Positions 55,098-64,000 of a stretch of 64,000 nucleotides of DNA are shown here, piece after piece. Each line of letters begins with the position of its first letter. Position 1 is the stretch's first letter. A program made the position numbers and the translations under genes. The stretch comes from Dictyobacter vulcani (GTDB lineage Bacteria; Chloroflexota; Ktedonobacteria; Ktedonobacterales; Ktedonobacteraceae): the NCBI RefSeq assembly GCF_008974265.1, contig NZ_BKZW01000001.1:1736001-1800000 (forward strand), read 5' to 3'. The notes under the pieces are model-generated. The model was not told where the DNA came from. It worked only from the letters and a program-made list of their open reading frames with translations, and searched no databases.

Positions 55098-55673
55098 TCA
55101 GGAAGGTTGCTGGTTCACATCGATAGCAATTTCAGGAAATGGATGTTGCTCATCCAGCATATGGATCAACTTCCAGTCCTCCTGCTGCACGTCCTGGCGT
55201 GCCTGCTGCATCAGGTCAAGGTGATATTTAATCACCGGTTCACCCACAATGCGTCCGCGTGCCTGATGTTGATCATATTGGAGGCAGGTTTCCAGCGAGA
55301 TATTAAACATAAAAAGGCAGGTAAAATAATTATGTTGGGCAGCCACATCTAGCAATCGCCGACGAGCATCAGCCTGCAAGGCCGTACTATCCGCAATCGT
55401 TAAACGTCCATGATTCATACGCTTATGAATAATATAGTGAAAAAGTTCAAATGTATCTTTATTAACTTGCTGGTTTGTCTCATCATCACAGACAATGGCC
55501 CGACAATAGTCAGATGACACAATGGCAGTAGATCGATATCCCAGTTGCTTATGCTGTTCAACAAAGGCCCGGGCAAAAGTACTTTTGCCGGCACCCGCTG
55601 GTCCACATAACACCATCAAAGTGCGCTCAGGCAGGAGAATGCGCTGAACCCCATGCGCTGAAACTTTTTCCAT
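55098..55673 (-). CDS. AAA_33/polynucleotide-kinase-like P-loop protein
   Basis: The 191-residue protein has a P-loop G-P-A-G-A-G-K-S-T, then S-S-D-Y-C-R and D-D-E-T-N-Q-Q-V-N-K-D-T-F, followed by D-S-T-A-L and R-R-R-L-L. This order matches the 5'-OH kinase module of bacterial Pnkp and related zeta-like kinases. Pnkp proper also has a phosphatase and a ligase domain; neither is here. RNA/DNA 5' phosphorylation or a small-molecule kinase are both possible. The ATG has GGAGT about 9 bases upstream. Confidence 0.8.
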   Translation of the reverse strand: MEKVSAHGVQRILLPERTLMVLCGPAGAGKSTFARAFVEQHKQLGYRSTAIVSSDYCRAIVCDDETNQQVNKDTFELFHYIIHKRMNHGRLTIADSTALQADARRRLLDVAAQHNYFTCLFMFNISLETCLQYDQHQARGRIVGEPVIKYHLDLMQQARQDVQQEDWKLIHMLDEQHPFPEIAIDVNQQPS

Positions 55674-56037
55674 AAGACCTCGACTCCTTTACGGCTTGTA
55701 ATTCTACTAGTAGGTTTTTCCATGGCACCATATCATAATCTTTTGACTAGCTGGCAACTATGGATTTAATAAAGTACCATTCTTCCATACTATATAACCT
55801 GAACAGAAAAAATTCCCCCTATTGACGCAATATTCCGACGCTACCACCTCAGAAAAATGGGTTATTTTGTCTCTAATTCTTCTTGCACTACAATATTTCA
55901 TGTATATAAGAAAAAAAACAATAGGAGCCTATATTCTCTTTTCTTTATCGGAAGTACATTTACAATGAAAACAAGCTACCCGGGCTGCTGGCCGGGCACA
56001 AAAAATACAGTAATCCTTATTATGAGGAGTTATCTCT
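55674..56037. other. Divergent intergenic region
   Basis: About 360 bp of AT-rich DNA between the leftward Pnkp-like gene and the rightward peptidase gene. It should contain both promoters. I see no RNA gene or repeat. Confidence 0.45.
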
Positions 56038-57411
56038 ATGCGAAGTTTTCCTGGCATTTCTGATCGCAACAGACGCAACCTATTCTGCTTCTGCCTGTTA
56101 AGTCTTTTCGTCAGTGGAGCAACTTTGCTACACACCATACAACCCTCGCTGGCAGGTGGCATACAACAATATAATGAGTTCTGGCAACAGCAAAGTGGCC
56201 AGGATTTTCAACACTGGCAACAGCATGGTGTCAGCGTCACAAACGGGATGACAGCAGCCAATGTCCAGTTGGACAGACAAAAAAATCTAGCCTGTAATAC
56301 CCGGGATATTGATGGTGGATCGGTCAGCTACGTAGAACAGGTTGGACTCTGTCAGGGTAAGGATCCATATCCAGCCAGGGGTTATGTACAGGGACAGAAT
56401 TATTATAATGGCGGTGCATTCTACTTTGGTACGTTGACATCTCCGATCAATGTGGTACACCAGCCATTTACCAGCCTGGTAGCATCCTGGAATGCCACGA
56501 CACCGGCAGGAACATGGCTGGAGTTCCATGTTCGCGTATTGGAAAAGCGGTTCTGGACCCATTGGTACAGGCTGCCAATCTGGGCCAGCGATAGCAGTAT
56601 GATTACCCGCCATAGCAATAGCGGTCAAAGCGACAGGACCGGTGCGGTGGAAACGGATACATTTGTGACCGGAAAACAGCCAGCGCGGGCGTATCAAATA
56701 GCGGTAACACTTTTCTCCATGACCGCCAATAACAGTCCACATCTTAAGCGCGTCAGCGTGATTGCCTCATATGATACCAATGCTCAAACCACTCCAGTCA
56801 TTGCACCTCTCAAAGCGGCCTGGGGCATTAATCTGGCGGTGCCACAACGCTCACAAATGCTTGATGCATATCGACAACTGGGATTTGGCGGTGGAGGCGA
56901 GGCCTGGTGTAGTCCTACTTCGACCAGCATGGTGATGGCGTACTGGGCCCAAAAACTGGGGCAAGCTGATCTGCGGCAAGCAGTTCCCGATGCGGCCCGG
57001 GCCAGCTTTGATTATACGTACCAGGGTACCGGCAACTGGCCCTTTAACACTGCTTATGCGGGCAGTTATAATTTGAAAAGTTTTGTGACCAGGCTGTACT
57101 CTATGAGTCAGGTTGAAAGCTGGATTCAAGCTGGTATACCACTGGTGATCAGCGTTGCATATCAGCCTGGAGCCTTGCCTGACTCACCTATTGCAAGCTC
57201 AACAGGACACTTGCTGGTGGTGCGTGGCTTTACCCCTCATGGCGATGTGATTACCAATGATCCCGCTGCCTCCTCCGATGATCACGTACAAATCATTTAT
57301 TCACGCACCCGTCTGCAAACAGTCTGGCTGAATGCCTCGCATGGGACCGTTTATGTCATCTATCCTGAGAAGTGGCTGATACCGACCCTCAATCGTTTAA
57401 ATTCCTGGTGA
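56038..57411 (+). CDS. Secreted C39-like cysteine peptidase
   Basis: The 457-residue protein has a signal peptide (hydrophobic residues about 15-35) ending near L-A-G-G, a 200-residue beta-rich N-terminal region, and a C-terminal papain-like C39 domain. The likely catalytic Cys is in E-A-W-C-S-P-T-S-T-S-M-V-M-A-Y-W, His in T-G-H-L-L-V-V-R-G and Asp in T-N-D-P-A-A. Such domains cut peptides or act as amidases outside the cell; this one lacks the ABC exporter of bacteriocin C39 enzymes. GAGGAG precedes the ATG by about 9 bases. Confidence 0.82.
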   Translation: MRSFPGISDRNRRNLFCFCLLSLFVSGATLLHTIQPSLAGGIQQYNEFWQQQSGQDFQHWQQHGVSVTNGMTAANVQLDRQKNLACNTRDIDGGSVSYVEQVGLCQGKDPYPARGYVQGQNYYNGGAFYFGTLTSPINVVHQPFTSLVASWNATTPAGTWLEFHVRVLEKRFWTHWYRLPIWASDSSMITRHSNSGQSDRTGAVETDTFVTGKQPARAYQIAVTLFSMTANNSPHLKRVSVIASYDTNAQTTPVIAPLKAAWGINLAVPQRSQMLDAYRQLGFGGGGEAWCSPTSTSMVMAYWAQKLGQADLRQAVPDAARASFDYTYQGTGNWPFNTAYAGSYNLKSFVTRLYSMSQVESWIQAGIPLVISVAYQPGALPDSPIASSTGHLLVVRGFTPHGDVITNDPAASSDDHVQIIYSRTRLQTVWLNASHGTVYVIYPEKWLIPTLNRLNSW

Positions 57412-57608
57412 ACATCATCAGTAAACATGTACGACCTGGAAAAAAACAACGGTCATGCACCGTAATTATCCCTGCAGGCCGCTATATGATCTTTATTCCT
57501 GCTAAATACAGGGATATCTTTTCTGATGCCTTTCTCACCCATTAGCAGAGACGGCAGCGATACGCGCCTTTAAACAAATGCAGAACATGTGGAACAGCTT
57601 CATTACTG

Positions 57609-57638
57609 TAGACATTCTGGTGTAGAAATTGATATACT
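57609..57638 (+). promoter_or_regulatory. Possible promoter of alaS
   Basis: TAGACA at 57609-57614, an 18-base spacer and TATACT at 57633-57638, about 195 bases before the alaS start. I looked for T-box motifs in the 57412-57832 leader and did not see them. Confidence 0.35.
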
Positions 57639-57832
57639 ACCCTGTGGGCAACGCTCAAAAGATTACGCTCCATAGGTATTCTTTTTTTCCCGATCTGGCA
57701 CTTGCCGCGACCCGTTATTACTAACAGGGCAACGACGAACATTGTTGCCAATCTATTATGCATTACCATATGTGGAATGTCGTCAGGTAACCACATTCCA
57801 TCCATCATAAACCCATTACCGAGGAGGATGCT

Positions 57833-60478
57833 GTGTCTGTTGATACGACCCTGACAGGGACCGAAATACGTGCACGTTTCCTGGATTTTTATGCCAGCCA
57901 GGATCACGTGAAAATGCCTAGTTCATCTCTCGTGCCGCATAATGACCCCACTGTATTGTTGACCACCGCTGGGATGCAGCAGATGATCCCTTACTTTCTG
58001 GGCCGTGAGACTCCTCCTGCGGTACGTATGACTTCTTCGCAGAAATGTTTCCGCACAACGGACATCGATAAAGTAGGCAATCAGCGTACGCTGACCTTTT
58101 TTGAGATGCTGGGAAACTTTTCGGTTGGGGATTATTTTAAGCGCGAGGCGATTACTTTTGCCTGGGAGTTCCTCACAAAAGTATTACATCTGCCCGCCGA
58201 TCGCCTGCATCCAACGGTCCATCCTGAGGATGATGAGGCACCTCAACTCTGGCATGAGATAGCTGGTTACGCTGATGAAGCGATTGTACGTCTGGATGAA
58301 AACTGGTGGGGACCTCCGGGAGCCTCTGGTCCTTGTGGTCCTGACTCTGAAATTTATTATGATCGCGGCGTTGAATATGGCTGCGGCGAGGCAGATTGTA
58401 AGCCAGGCTGTGAATGTGAGCGTTTCCTGGAGATCTGGAACCTGGTTTTCATGCAATTCTATCAGGATCTCGATGGTAGCCGGACGCCACTGCCACGCCG
58501 CAATATCGACACCGGTATGGGCCTGGAGCGTCTGACAATGGTGCTACAGGGCAAGGAGTCGGTGTTCGAGACAGATCTGCTTCGCACGATTATCGACCGC
58601 TTTGCCGCTATCACTGAAACTCCCTATGGACAAAATCCGAAAAGTGATGCCTCTCTCCGTGTAATTGCCGACCATGGACGCTCACTGGTCTTCCTGGCCG
58701 CCGATGGTGTGCTCCCCAGCAATGAAGGTCGCGGCTATATTTTCCGCCGTATCCTGCGCCGAGCGGTCCGCCATGGCAAACTGCTTGGGCTGGATAAACC
58801 ATTCCTGGCTGAGGCGGCTAATACGGTCATTGATTTGATGGGCACCTATTACACAGAATTGAAAACACAGCGTGAACGCATCATCGAGGTGTTAAGCCTG
58901 GAAGAGAAAAAGTTCAGCCAGACCTTGAATACTGGCCTGAGCCTGCTCAATGAGCGCCTGCAAGATCTAAAGGAACGCCAGCAGACCGTGATTCCTGGCG
59001 AGGAAGTTTTCCGCCTGTATGATACCCATGGCTTTCCAGTTGAGTTGACGCAGGAGATCGCGGCAGAACAAGGCTTTAGCATCGATACCGCTGGCTTTGA
59101 GCAATCTATGCAACGCCAGCAGGAGCGCAGCCGCGCCGGTGCCAGCAACACGTTCGCGCAGGCTCAGGATGATCGCGCTCTCACCGAGATCCTGAAGCGC
59201 CAGGGTACCACCGAGTTTCTCGGCTATGATGGCCTGGTCGGTAGCAGTAAAGTAGTGGCTCTGGTCGTCAATGGCGAAGAGGTTCAGGATATTAGCGCGC
59301 CCCAACAAGCCCTCGTAGTGCTGGATAAAACCCCATTCTACGCGGAAAGCGGTGGCCAGATTGGTGACCATGGCGATCTGACCGGTCCGATGGGCAATTT
59401 CCAGGTTCAGGACACACGACGTCCACTCAAAGGACTGATCGTGCATTATGGTGAGTTGAACGAAGGCCATCTGCGCGTTGGTGATACGGTGCAAGCGGAT
59501 GTGATCGAGCAACGCCGGGCCGATACGATGCGCAATCACAGCGCGACCCACCTGTTGCACAAAGCATTGCGGGACCTGCTGGGACCACAGGTACAACAGC
59601 GTGGCTCGCTGGTCGAGCCTGAGCGTCTGCGCTTTGACTTCACCAGTCCACGTGCCCTGACCAGTGCTGATCTCTCGCATATTGACGGCCAGATCAATGC
59701 ATGGATTCGTGCAAATTATCCTGTACAGACCAGAATCATGCCGATCCAGGATGCGATGGAGACGGGTGCGATGGCGCTTTTCGGTGAAAAGTACGATGAT
59801 ATGGTCCGTGTAGTCTCAATGGGAAATAGTATTGAGCTCTGCGGTGGTACACACTGTGCGACCACAGGCCAGATCGGTAGCTATATCACGGTGCAGGAAA
59901 CCAGTGTCGCCGCCGGTATTCGGCGTATTGAGGCCTTGACGGGTCGGGCAGCTGATGCCTATCTACGCCAACGCCGCGAGACCGTCGATCGTATCGCTTC
60001 ACTGCTACAGGTCCAGTCAGATCAGGTTGAGACACGAATCGAACAGGTGCTACAGGATCTCGCGGCAGCGCGCCGCCAGATCACGCAATACCAACGCAAT
60101 GAAGCTCAAACGCAGGCACTCAGCCTGGTCCAGCAAGCACAGGACATCTCTGGCATTCCGGTCGTCGCGGCTATGGTCAGCGCACCGGACGCAAAAGTCC
60201 TACGCGACATGGGTGAGATCATTCGCGGCAAACTTCCGCAGGGTGTCGTCGTTCTGGCCAGTGATCTGGGAGAGCGCATCGCTCTTCAAGTGAATATCGA
60301 TCCTGCTTTAACCAAACGTGGACTCCACGCTGGCAAGATTGCTGGTACCGTTGGAGAGCGACTGGGCGGAAAAGGTGGTGGTCGTCCCGACTCGGCACAG
60401 GGTGGTGGCAAGGACAAAACGGCTATAGATTCAGCTTTGGAACTTGCAAAAGCCTTCGTGCGTGATAATCTCAAGTAG
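57833..60478 (+). CDS. alaS: Alanyl-tRNA synthetase
   Basis: AlaRS charges tRNA-Ala and edits Ser and Gly. The 881-residue protein has the class II catalytic domain (F-L-D-F-Y, P-S-S-S-L-V-P-H-N-D-P-T, T-F-F-E-M-L-G-N-F-S-V-G-D-Y-F, and G-M-G-L-E-R for motif 3), the editing domain with H-S-A-T-H and C-G-G-T-H-C zinc/editing motifs, and the C-terminal C-Ala domain with G-K-G-G-G-R-P-D-S-A-Q-G-G-G near the end. A Cys cluster (C-G-E-A-D-C-K-P-G-C-E-C) in the catalytic domain is typical of many bacterial forms. It starts with GTG, GAGGAGG lying 5 bases upstream. Length is normal. Confidence 0.98.
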   Translation: MSVDTTLTGTEIRARFLDFYASQDHVKMPSSSLVPHNDPTVLLTTAGMQQMIPYFLGRETPPAVRMTSSQKCFRTTDIDKVGNQRTLTFFEMLGNFSVGDYFKREAITFAWEFLTKVLHLPADRLHPTVHPEDDEAPQLWHEIAGYADEAIVRLDENWWGPPGASGPCGPDSEIYYDRGVEYGCGEADCKPGCECERFLEIWNLVFMQFYQDLDGSRTPLPRRNIDTGMGLERLTMVLQGKESVFETDLLRTIIDRFAAITETPYGQNPKSDASLRVIADHGRSLVFLAADGVLPSNEGRGYIFRRILRRAVRHGKLLGLDKPFLAEAANTVIDLMGTYYTELKTQRERIIEVLSLEEKKFSQTLNTGLSLLNERLQDLKERQQTVIPGEEVFRLYDTHGFPVELTQEIAAEQGFSIDTAGFEQSMQRQQERSRAGASNTFAQAQDDRALTEILKRQGTTEFLGYDGLVGSSKVVALVVNGEEVQDISAPQQALVVLDKTPFYAESGGQIGDHGDLTGPMGNFQVQDTRRPLKGLIVHYGELNEGHLRVGDTVQADVIEQRRADTMRNHSATHLLHKALRDLLGPQVQQRGSLVEPERLRFDFTSPRALTSADLSHIDGQINAWIRANYPVQTRIMPIQDAMETGAMALFGEKYDDMVRVVSMGNSIELCGGTHCATTGQIGSYITVQETSVAAGIRRIEALTGRAADAYLRQRRETVDRIASLLQVQSDQVETRIEQVLQDLAAARRQITQYQRNEAQTQALSLVQQAQDISGIPVVAAMVSAPDAKVLRDMGEIIRGKLPQGVVVLASDLGERIALQVNIDPALTKRGLHAGKIAGTVGERLGGKGGGRPDSAQGGGKDKTAIDSALELAKAFVRDNLK

Positions 60479-60497
60479 GCTTGCTGCCGCAACAGGG

Positions 60498-60516
60498 GGC
60501 GATGCTTGCCATCGCC
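60498..60516 (+). terminator. Hairpin after alaS
   Basis: GGCGATG pairs with CATCGCC around CTTGC, 20 bases after the alaS stop, with TCTTATCTCT behind it. Confidence 0.55.
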
Positions 60517-60836
60517 TCTTATCTCTGTCAATGAGATGGGCTTCTCAGGGCTTTGAAACAAACGGATAGGGACATTTCTACCTGACATACAACGAGATTA
60601 GGTGTTTATTCGTTATACAGTCATTGGGCAGTATGTATTTTAATGACTGGCACACTTACCTCTCTCAATGCAATTATACAAACAGAAAACCAGAACTTGA
60701 CTGGTGTAAAGTCAGTTTTGCTAATAAAGCCATTTTTGTGCTATAAAATAAACGAATGCCTTAGATCGCCCAACACACGAGGAAGCTGCTCTAGCAGAGC
60801 TGGCAGCAAGTGGAGCAATAATTTTGGGATGGATAC
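60517..60836. other. Leader region of the FtsA-like gene
   Basis: About 320 bp without a supported gene. TTGACT at 60697-60702 followed 17 bases later by GCTAAT is a weak promoter candidate. Confidence 0.35.
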
Positions 60837-62189
60837 ATGAAAAATCTCTTGCAACGTCTGCGTGACATGTTTACGGGGTCACGGGCAGATGACTATGCAG
60901 ACCTGGAACAAGATTATGCATATGATGAAGAATATGATGAAGAGGATCCAGGTGACATAGATGGCCAGCGTCAGCTCTTTACAGCACTCGATATTGGTAC
61001 AGCTTTTGCCAAGGCGATGATCGTTGAAGTAAGTGGAGATCACGCAGAAGTACTGGGTGTTGGGCGTCACCCGCAGAGCTACGCACATATGTCTGATGGC
61101 ATTGTCACTGATATTCCCGGTGTGATCGCCAATTGTAATGAAGCCTTGCTGAAAGCGGAACAGGCCGCGGGTGGTGTGATTGCACCATCGGCGGTGATTG
61201 GTATTGCCGGTGAGCTGGTCAAGGGTAGTTCAACGACGGTGAGCAAACAACGAGCTCAGCCTACCAAACAGATTACGGCCGAAGAATTGGAATCCTTGAT
61301 CACCGCGGCCCAGGAACGCCTACTCAAGATGGCCAAGGAGCGGATTGCTGCTGAGACCGGCTATGGCAATATCGATGTGCGCTTAACCAATGCCGCCGTG
61401 ATCTCGGTACGTATCGATGGACAACTTGTGACGAATCCCATCGGTTTCCGCGGTCGCCATTTTGCCCTGACGCTCTTCAGTGCCTTCGCACCATTAACCC
61501 AGCTGGGCGCAATCGAGACGGTCGCCCAGGGTCTTGATCTGACATTGGTCACGATTGTCGCCGAACCCTATGCCCTGGCCCGTTGCTTAAGTAGCAATGC
61601 CAGTGCCGATAGTGGCGCCATCTTTATTGATGTCGGAGGTGGTACCACTGACATCGCCCTGGTTCGTCAGGGTGGTATTGAAGAGACCCGTGTCTTTGCG
61701 CTTGGCGGTCGGGCATTTACGCGCCGTATCGCTACCAGCAAGGGTATTCCTATCAAAGAAGCCGAACGACTAAAAATCAGCTATAGTAATGGAGACCTCA
61801 ATGGGAACAGCCACGATGAAATTCAGGCGATTCTGGCTCCCGAATGCCAGACCTGGATGGACAGTGTCGAGTTGTTAATTGAGGAACTCTCTAAAGGCGA
61901 ACTTTTGCCGCCTGCTATCTATATCGTTGGTGGTGGATCAGCTCTGATAGATTTGCATCAACGTCTGGAATCCTTTCCCTGGACTGAGCGCTTGCCATTT
62001 TCGCGTCAGCCGATTATTCGCGCCGTCCAACCAGAAATGGTGGGCAGTATTCTGGATCATGCGGGCATGCTGGTGAGTGGCCAGGATATTACGCCAATGG
62101 CGCTGGCCTACCAGGCCGTTGAGCTCAATAATGATAACAATGTGCTGGAGCGGGCACTCGATCGAGTGATTAACGCAATGCATATTTAA
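60837..62189 (+). CDS. FtsA/PilM-like actin-fold ATPase
   Basis: The 450-residue protein has an acidic N-terminal region of about 45 residues and then an actin-type ATPase fold: F-T-A-L-D-I-G-T-A-F-A-K (phosphate 1), the G-I-V-T-D-I block of FtsA, F-I-D-V-G-G-G-T-T-D-I-A-L (phosphate 2) and Y-I-V-G-G-G-S-A-L (adenosine). FtsA and PilM tether filaments or pilus machinery to the inner membrane face. No FtsZ gene or PilN/O gene is next to it; the following gene encodes a large disordered membrane protein, so the pair may form a separate envelope system. A C-terminal membrane helix of the FtsA type is not obvious. Confidence 0.82.
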   Translation: MKNLLQRLRDMFTGSRADDYADLEQDYAYDEEYDEEDPGDIDGQRQLFTALDIGTAFAKAMIVEVSGDHAEVLGVGRHPQSYAHMSDGIVTDIPGVIANCNEALLKAEQAAGGVIAPSAVIGIAGELVKGSSTTVSKQRAQPTKQITAEELESLITAAQERLLKMAKERIAAETGYGNIDVRLTNAAVISVRIDGQLVTNPIGFRGRHFALTLFSAFAPLTQLGAIETVAQGLDLTLVTIVAEPYALARCLSSNASADSGAIFIDVGGGTTDIALVRQGGIEETRVFALGGRAFTRRIATSKGIPIKEAERLKISYSNGDLNGNSHDEIQAILAPECQTWMDSVELLIEELSKGELLPPAIYIVGGGSALIDLHQRLESFPWTERLPFSRQPIIRAVQPEMVGSILDHAGMLVSGQDITPMALAYQAVELNNDNNVLERALDRVINAMHI

Positions 62190-62212
62190 GAAACTCTCAT
62201 TGTAAAATACGC

Positions 62213-62234
62213 GGAGCACACAATAAAGTGCTCC
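62213..62234 (+). terminator. Weak hairpin after the FtsA-like gene
   Basis: GGAGCAC pairs with GTGCTCC around an 8-base loop, 24 bases after the stop, with TCATTATTATC behind it. Confidence 0.45.
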
Positions 62235-62449
62235 TCATTATTATCAATACTATACATACAAAAGGGCAAGTCTGAGAATATGTTTTGCAGGCCTGACAGG
62301 CTCTCAGCACGCACAATTGTCTGTCAGACTTCAAACGTTTACAAGCATGATGCGATTCAATCAGCTCAGCCGTACAGCACAAATTGTACTGGCGGCTTTC
62401 CTGATTGTAGTTTAGGGGATTGACATGCCATTAGGGGGTGAAAGGGCTT

Positions 62450-64000
62450 ATGAGTGATGAGCAAACAATCTATATTAGCCCGGAAGATGATTTAACAACT
62501 GTGCGTGAACGTCTGGAACAAATCCAGACACGTAAAGTAACCCTGGTTGTACCCGCACAGACACAATTGCGCAGTCATGTGGCCTGGAAGCTGTTATATG
62601 CTCGTGCACGCGAATTGGGAAAGGATGTCCTGATTGTCAGCTCAGATCCTCAGGTACGTTCGGTAGCTCACGCGGTAAAATTTAATGTTGCCCATTCTCT
62701 TGAGTCCTCTCAACAAGGACGCTCACGTCCTACGGGCCGTCCTGTACGCAATGCACCAGCCACCAGTCGTACTAAAACAGCAAATCCAAATCAACGTGCA
62801 GCATCCACGCGCTCCACGCGGAGTACCAATGGATTGCGTGAGCGCAAGCCCAATGCACGCCTTTCATCTGAGCTTTCCAATCAGGGGCGCGAACCAGTCA
62901 ACTATCAGATGCCCGATGCTCAGTTCGAGCATGATGTGGAGGATATTTCCCCATCCACATTCCATTCATCCGAGCATGCTTTTGAGCGCCCATATAATAC
63001 ACCACAGATTCGACCACTGGATCCAGATCAGATTGAAGATCCTGATTTACTGGTTGAGGATTATACGCTGAGTCAAAATATCCGTCAGGCCGCCGGTGAG
63101 TCTTCCAGCCAACCTGATTTCATTCCACCAACGCCGCAGACGAAGCCAAGCAAAAAGTCAAAATCACCGAAATCACAGGCAACCTACCAATCATTAGATG
63201 ACGATGATGATCCTTTTGCTCTACTGGAGGATAAACAACCACCTCCGATGGCAGAGCAGCGAGGCGGGGCGGTCATTGAGCCTCAGGAGCCATATGACCA
63301 TGTCATTCAGGACGTTGCGGAAATGCCAACCAGCGTCATTGATGGTGATTTTAACTTTGGCGGTGAGGGTGATGAGACTATCCCTCCTCCCCAACGTGGC
63401 GCACGCAAGCGCCAGACAACCAAAGGGAAATCTAATCAGCAGACCGCTCAACCCCAACCAGCCGCCGAACGTCCACGCCAGCGGCGCTCTGGAAAAATGG
63501 CGCCACCAGCAACTCCTCCAGCAGCACCACGTTTACGGGCCGAGGAGCTAGACGATGATGATTTGCCACCAGTAGAGGATCGTCCAACCAGGATCCAGGA
63601 TCGCGACACCTTTAGTTATGAACCGACCTCACGTTCCGGCAATAAAAATCCCGATCTGATTTCTCTTCCAGGTGAGCGGCCACGGAATTATGGTGCCCGT
63701 AGTGGCTCTACGCAACGCCCGGCTCCTTCGCAGCGTCCTGCTCCTTTACAACGGACCGGAGGTGGATCTTCACAACGTCCCCCCACCCGGCCATCGGGCG
63801 TACTCAAACCTGCGCCACGACCCTCACAGGATTTACGCTCACGTAAACAACTACCAGCCGATAGGCAACATAAAAAAAATAACAATGCACTGATCTGGAT
63901 TATTGCAGCTATCTTCATCTTTATCATGCTTGTACTGGCCCTGGGAGCTTTTTTTGGTCCTACCGCAACCGCGACTATCACGATTGCGGCACGCAATTAT
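62450..64000 (+). CDS. Large membrane protein with disordered middle (cut by right edge)
   Basis: An open frame runs from the ATG at 62450 (GGGGGTGAAAGGG upstream) to the window end, 517 codons without a stop. Residues 1-85 form a likely alpha/beta domain (R-K-V-T-L-V-V-P, W-K-L-L-Y-A-R-A-R-E-L-G-K-D-V-L-I-V-S-S-D) like the N-terminal domain of baseplate-J-like Chloroflexota/Actinobacteria proteins. About 395 residues of low-complexity Pro/Arg/Gln/Asp-rich sequence follow. One membrane segment (I-W-I-I-A-A-I-F-I-F-I-M-L-V-L-A-L) at about residue 482 precedes T-A-T-A-T-I-T-I-A. The end is missing. Codons of the disordered part avoid stops in one frame only, which supports coding. Confidence 0.75.
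   Translation, partial: MSDEQTIYISPEDDLTTVRERLEQIQTRKVTLVVPAQTQLRSHVAWKLLYARARELGKDVLIVSSDPQVRSVAHAVKFNVAHSLESSQQGRSRPTGRPVRNAPATSRTKTANPNQRAASTRSTRSTNGLRERKPNARLSSELSNQGREPVNYQMPDAQFEHDVEDISPSTFHSSEHAFERPYNTPQIRPLDPDQIEDPDLLVEDYTLSQNIRQAAGESSSQPDFIPPTPQTKPSKKSKSPKSQATYQSLDDDDDPFALLEDKQPPPMAEQRGGAVIEPQEPYDHVIQDVAEMPTSVIDGDFNFGGEGDETIPPPQRGARKRQTTKGKSNQQTAQPQPAAERPRQRRSGKMAPPATPPAAPRLRAEELDDDDLPPVEDRPTRIQDRDTFSYEPTSRSGNKNPDLISLPGERPRNYGARSGSTQRPAPSQRPAPLQRTGGGSSQRPPTRPSGVLKPAPRPSQDLRSRKQLPADRQHKKNNNALIWIIAAIFIFIMLVLALGAFFGPTATATITIAARNY

Noticed and set aside
57412..57832. Possible T-box leader upstream of alaS
   Set aside because: The T-box sequence, the antiterminator bulge and an intrinsic terminator before the start are not visible.
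1..64000. CRISPR arrays, tRNA and rRNA genes
   Set aside because: I scanned for regularly spaced direct repeats and for T-loop sequences in the gaps and saw none. A short tRNA could still be missed by eye.

Overview
The window looks like chromosomal DNA of a Ktedonobacteria-type member of the Chloroflexota (Ktedonobacter racemifer or a close relative). The reasons are several large Ser/Thr kinases of the kinase-AAA-TPR and PASTA type, mid-50s GC, a split GH57/glycosyltransferase glucan locus, a MinCDE operon, an FtsA-like ATPase beside a large disordered membrane protein, and several insertion sequences including an IS200/IS605-type tnpB element. This is inferred from gene content; no 16S or other taxonomic marker is present.

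Layout. 1-5.2 kb: 3' end of aroE, a GT-C membrane glycosyltransferase, an FAH-family hydrolase and an extradiol dioxygenase. 7.1-9.3 kb: minC-minD-minE, read leftward. 9.6-11.9 kb: an APH-fold kinase, a mutarotase-like protein and a small conserved protein. 12.2-14.0 kb: a tnpB-only element bounded by two similar hairpins, with a likely guide RNA region at its 3' end. 14.1-16.5 kb: a frameshifted pseudokinase-Kelch membrane protein. 16.6-22.8 kb: a kinase-AAA-TPR gene cut in two by a 2,283-bp IS with 20-bp inverted repeats and a 5-bp target duplication. 23.0-28.1 kb: a sugar isomerase-like protein, an M48 protease and a three-gene operon (unknown, PhnD-like, LLM oxidoreductase). 28.8-32.7 kb: a lipoprotein, then pstS behind a PHO-box-like array and overlapping a HAMP-domain receptor. 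32.8-34.7 kb: an IS4-type element. 34.7-42.6 kb: a crotonase-like protein, a lytic transglycosylase, GH57 plus glycosyltransferase, and a PASTA kinase. 43.0-48.1 kb: selB in two overlapping reading frames, uvrC broken by one base, an FmdB-type protein and a small protein. 48.06-48.53 kb: a structured non-coding remnant of an IS200/IS605-type element. 48.8-55.7 kb: a histidine kinase, a HAD hydrolase, a polar amino-acid ABC transporter with two paralogous binding proteins, and a Pnkp-like kinase. 56.0-64.0 kb: a C39-like peptidase, alaS, an FtsA-like ATPase and a protein that runs off the right edge.

How the genes work together. Housekeeping functions (shikimate pathway, division-site placement, excision repair, alanyl-tRNA charging, Sec-tRNA delivery) are interleaved with nutrient sensing and uptake (PstS plus receptor; amino-acid ABC system) and several kinase regulators. 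Four coding interruptions were found: one by an IS and three by single-base shifts. The selB and uvrC shifts lie in short C runs, so read error must be excluded for them. The most novel non-coding signal is a pair of 26/5/26 perfect hairpins with a shared flanking motif on both sides of the amino-acid transporter locus. The tnpB element with its matched end hairpins and the orphan IS200/IS605-type remnant at 48 kb come next.
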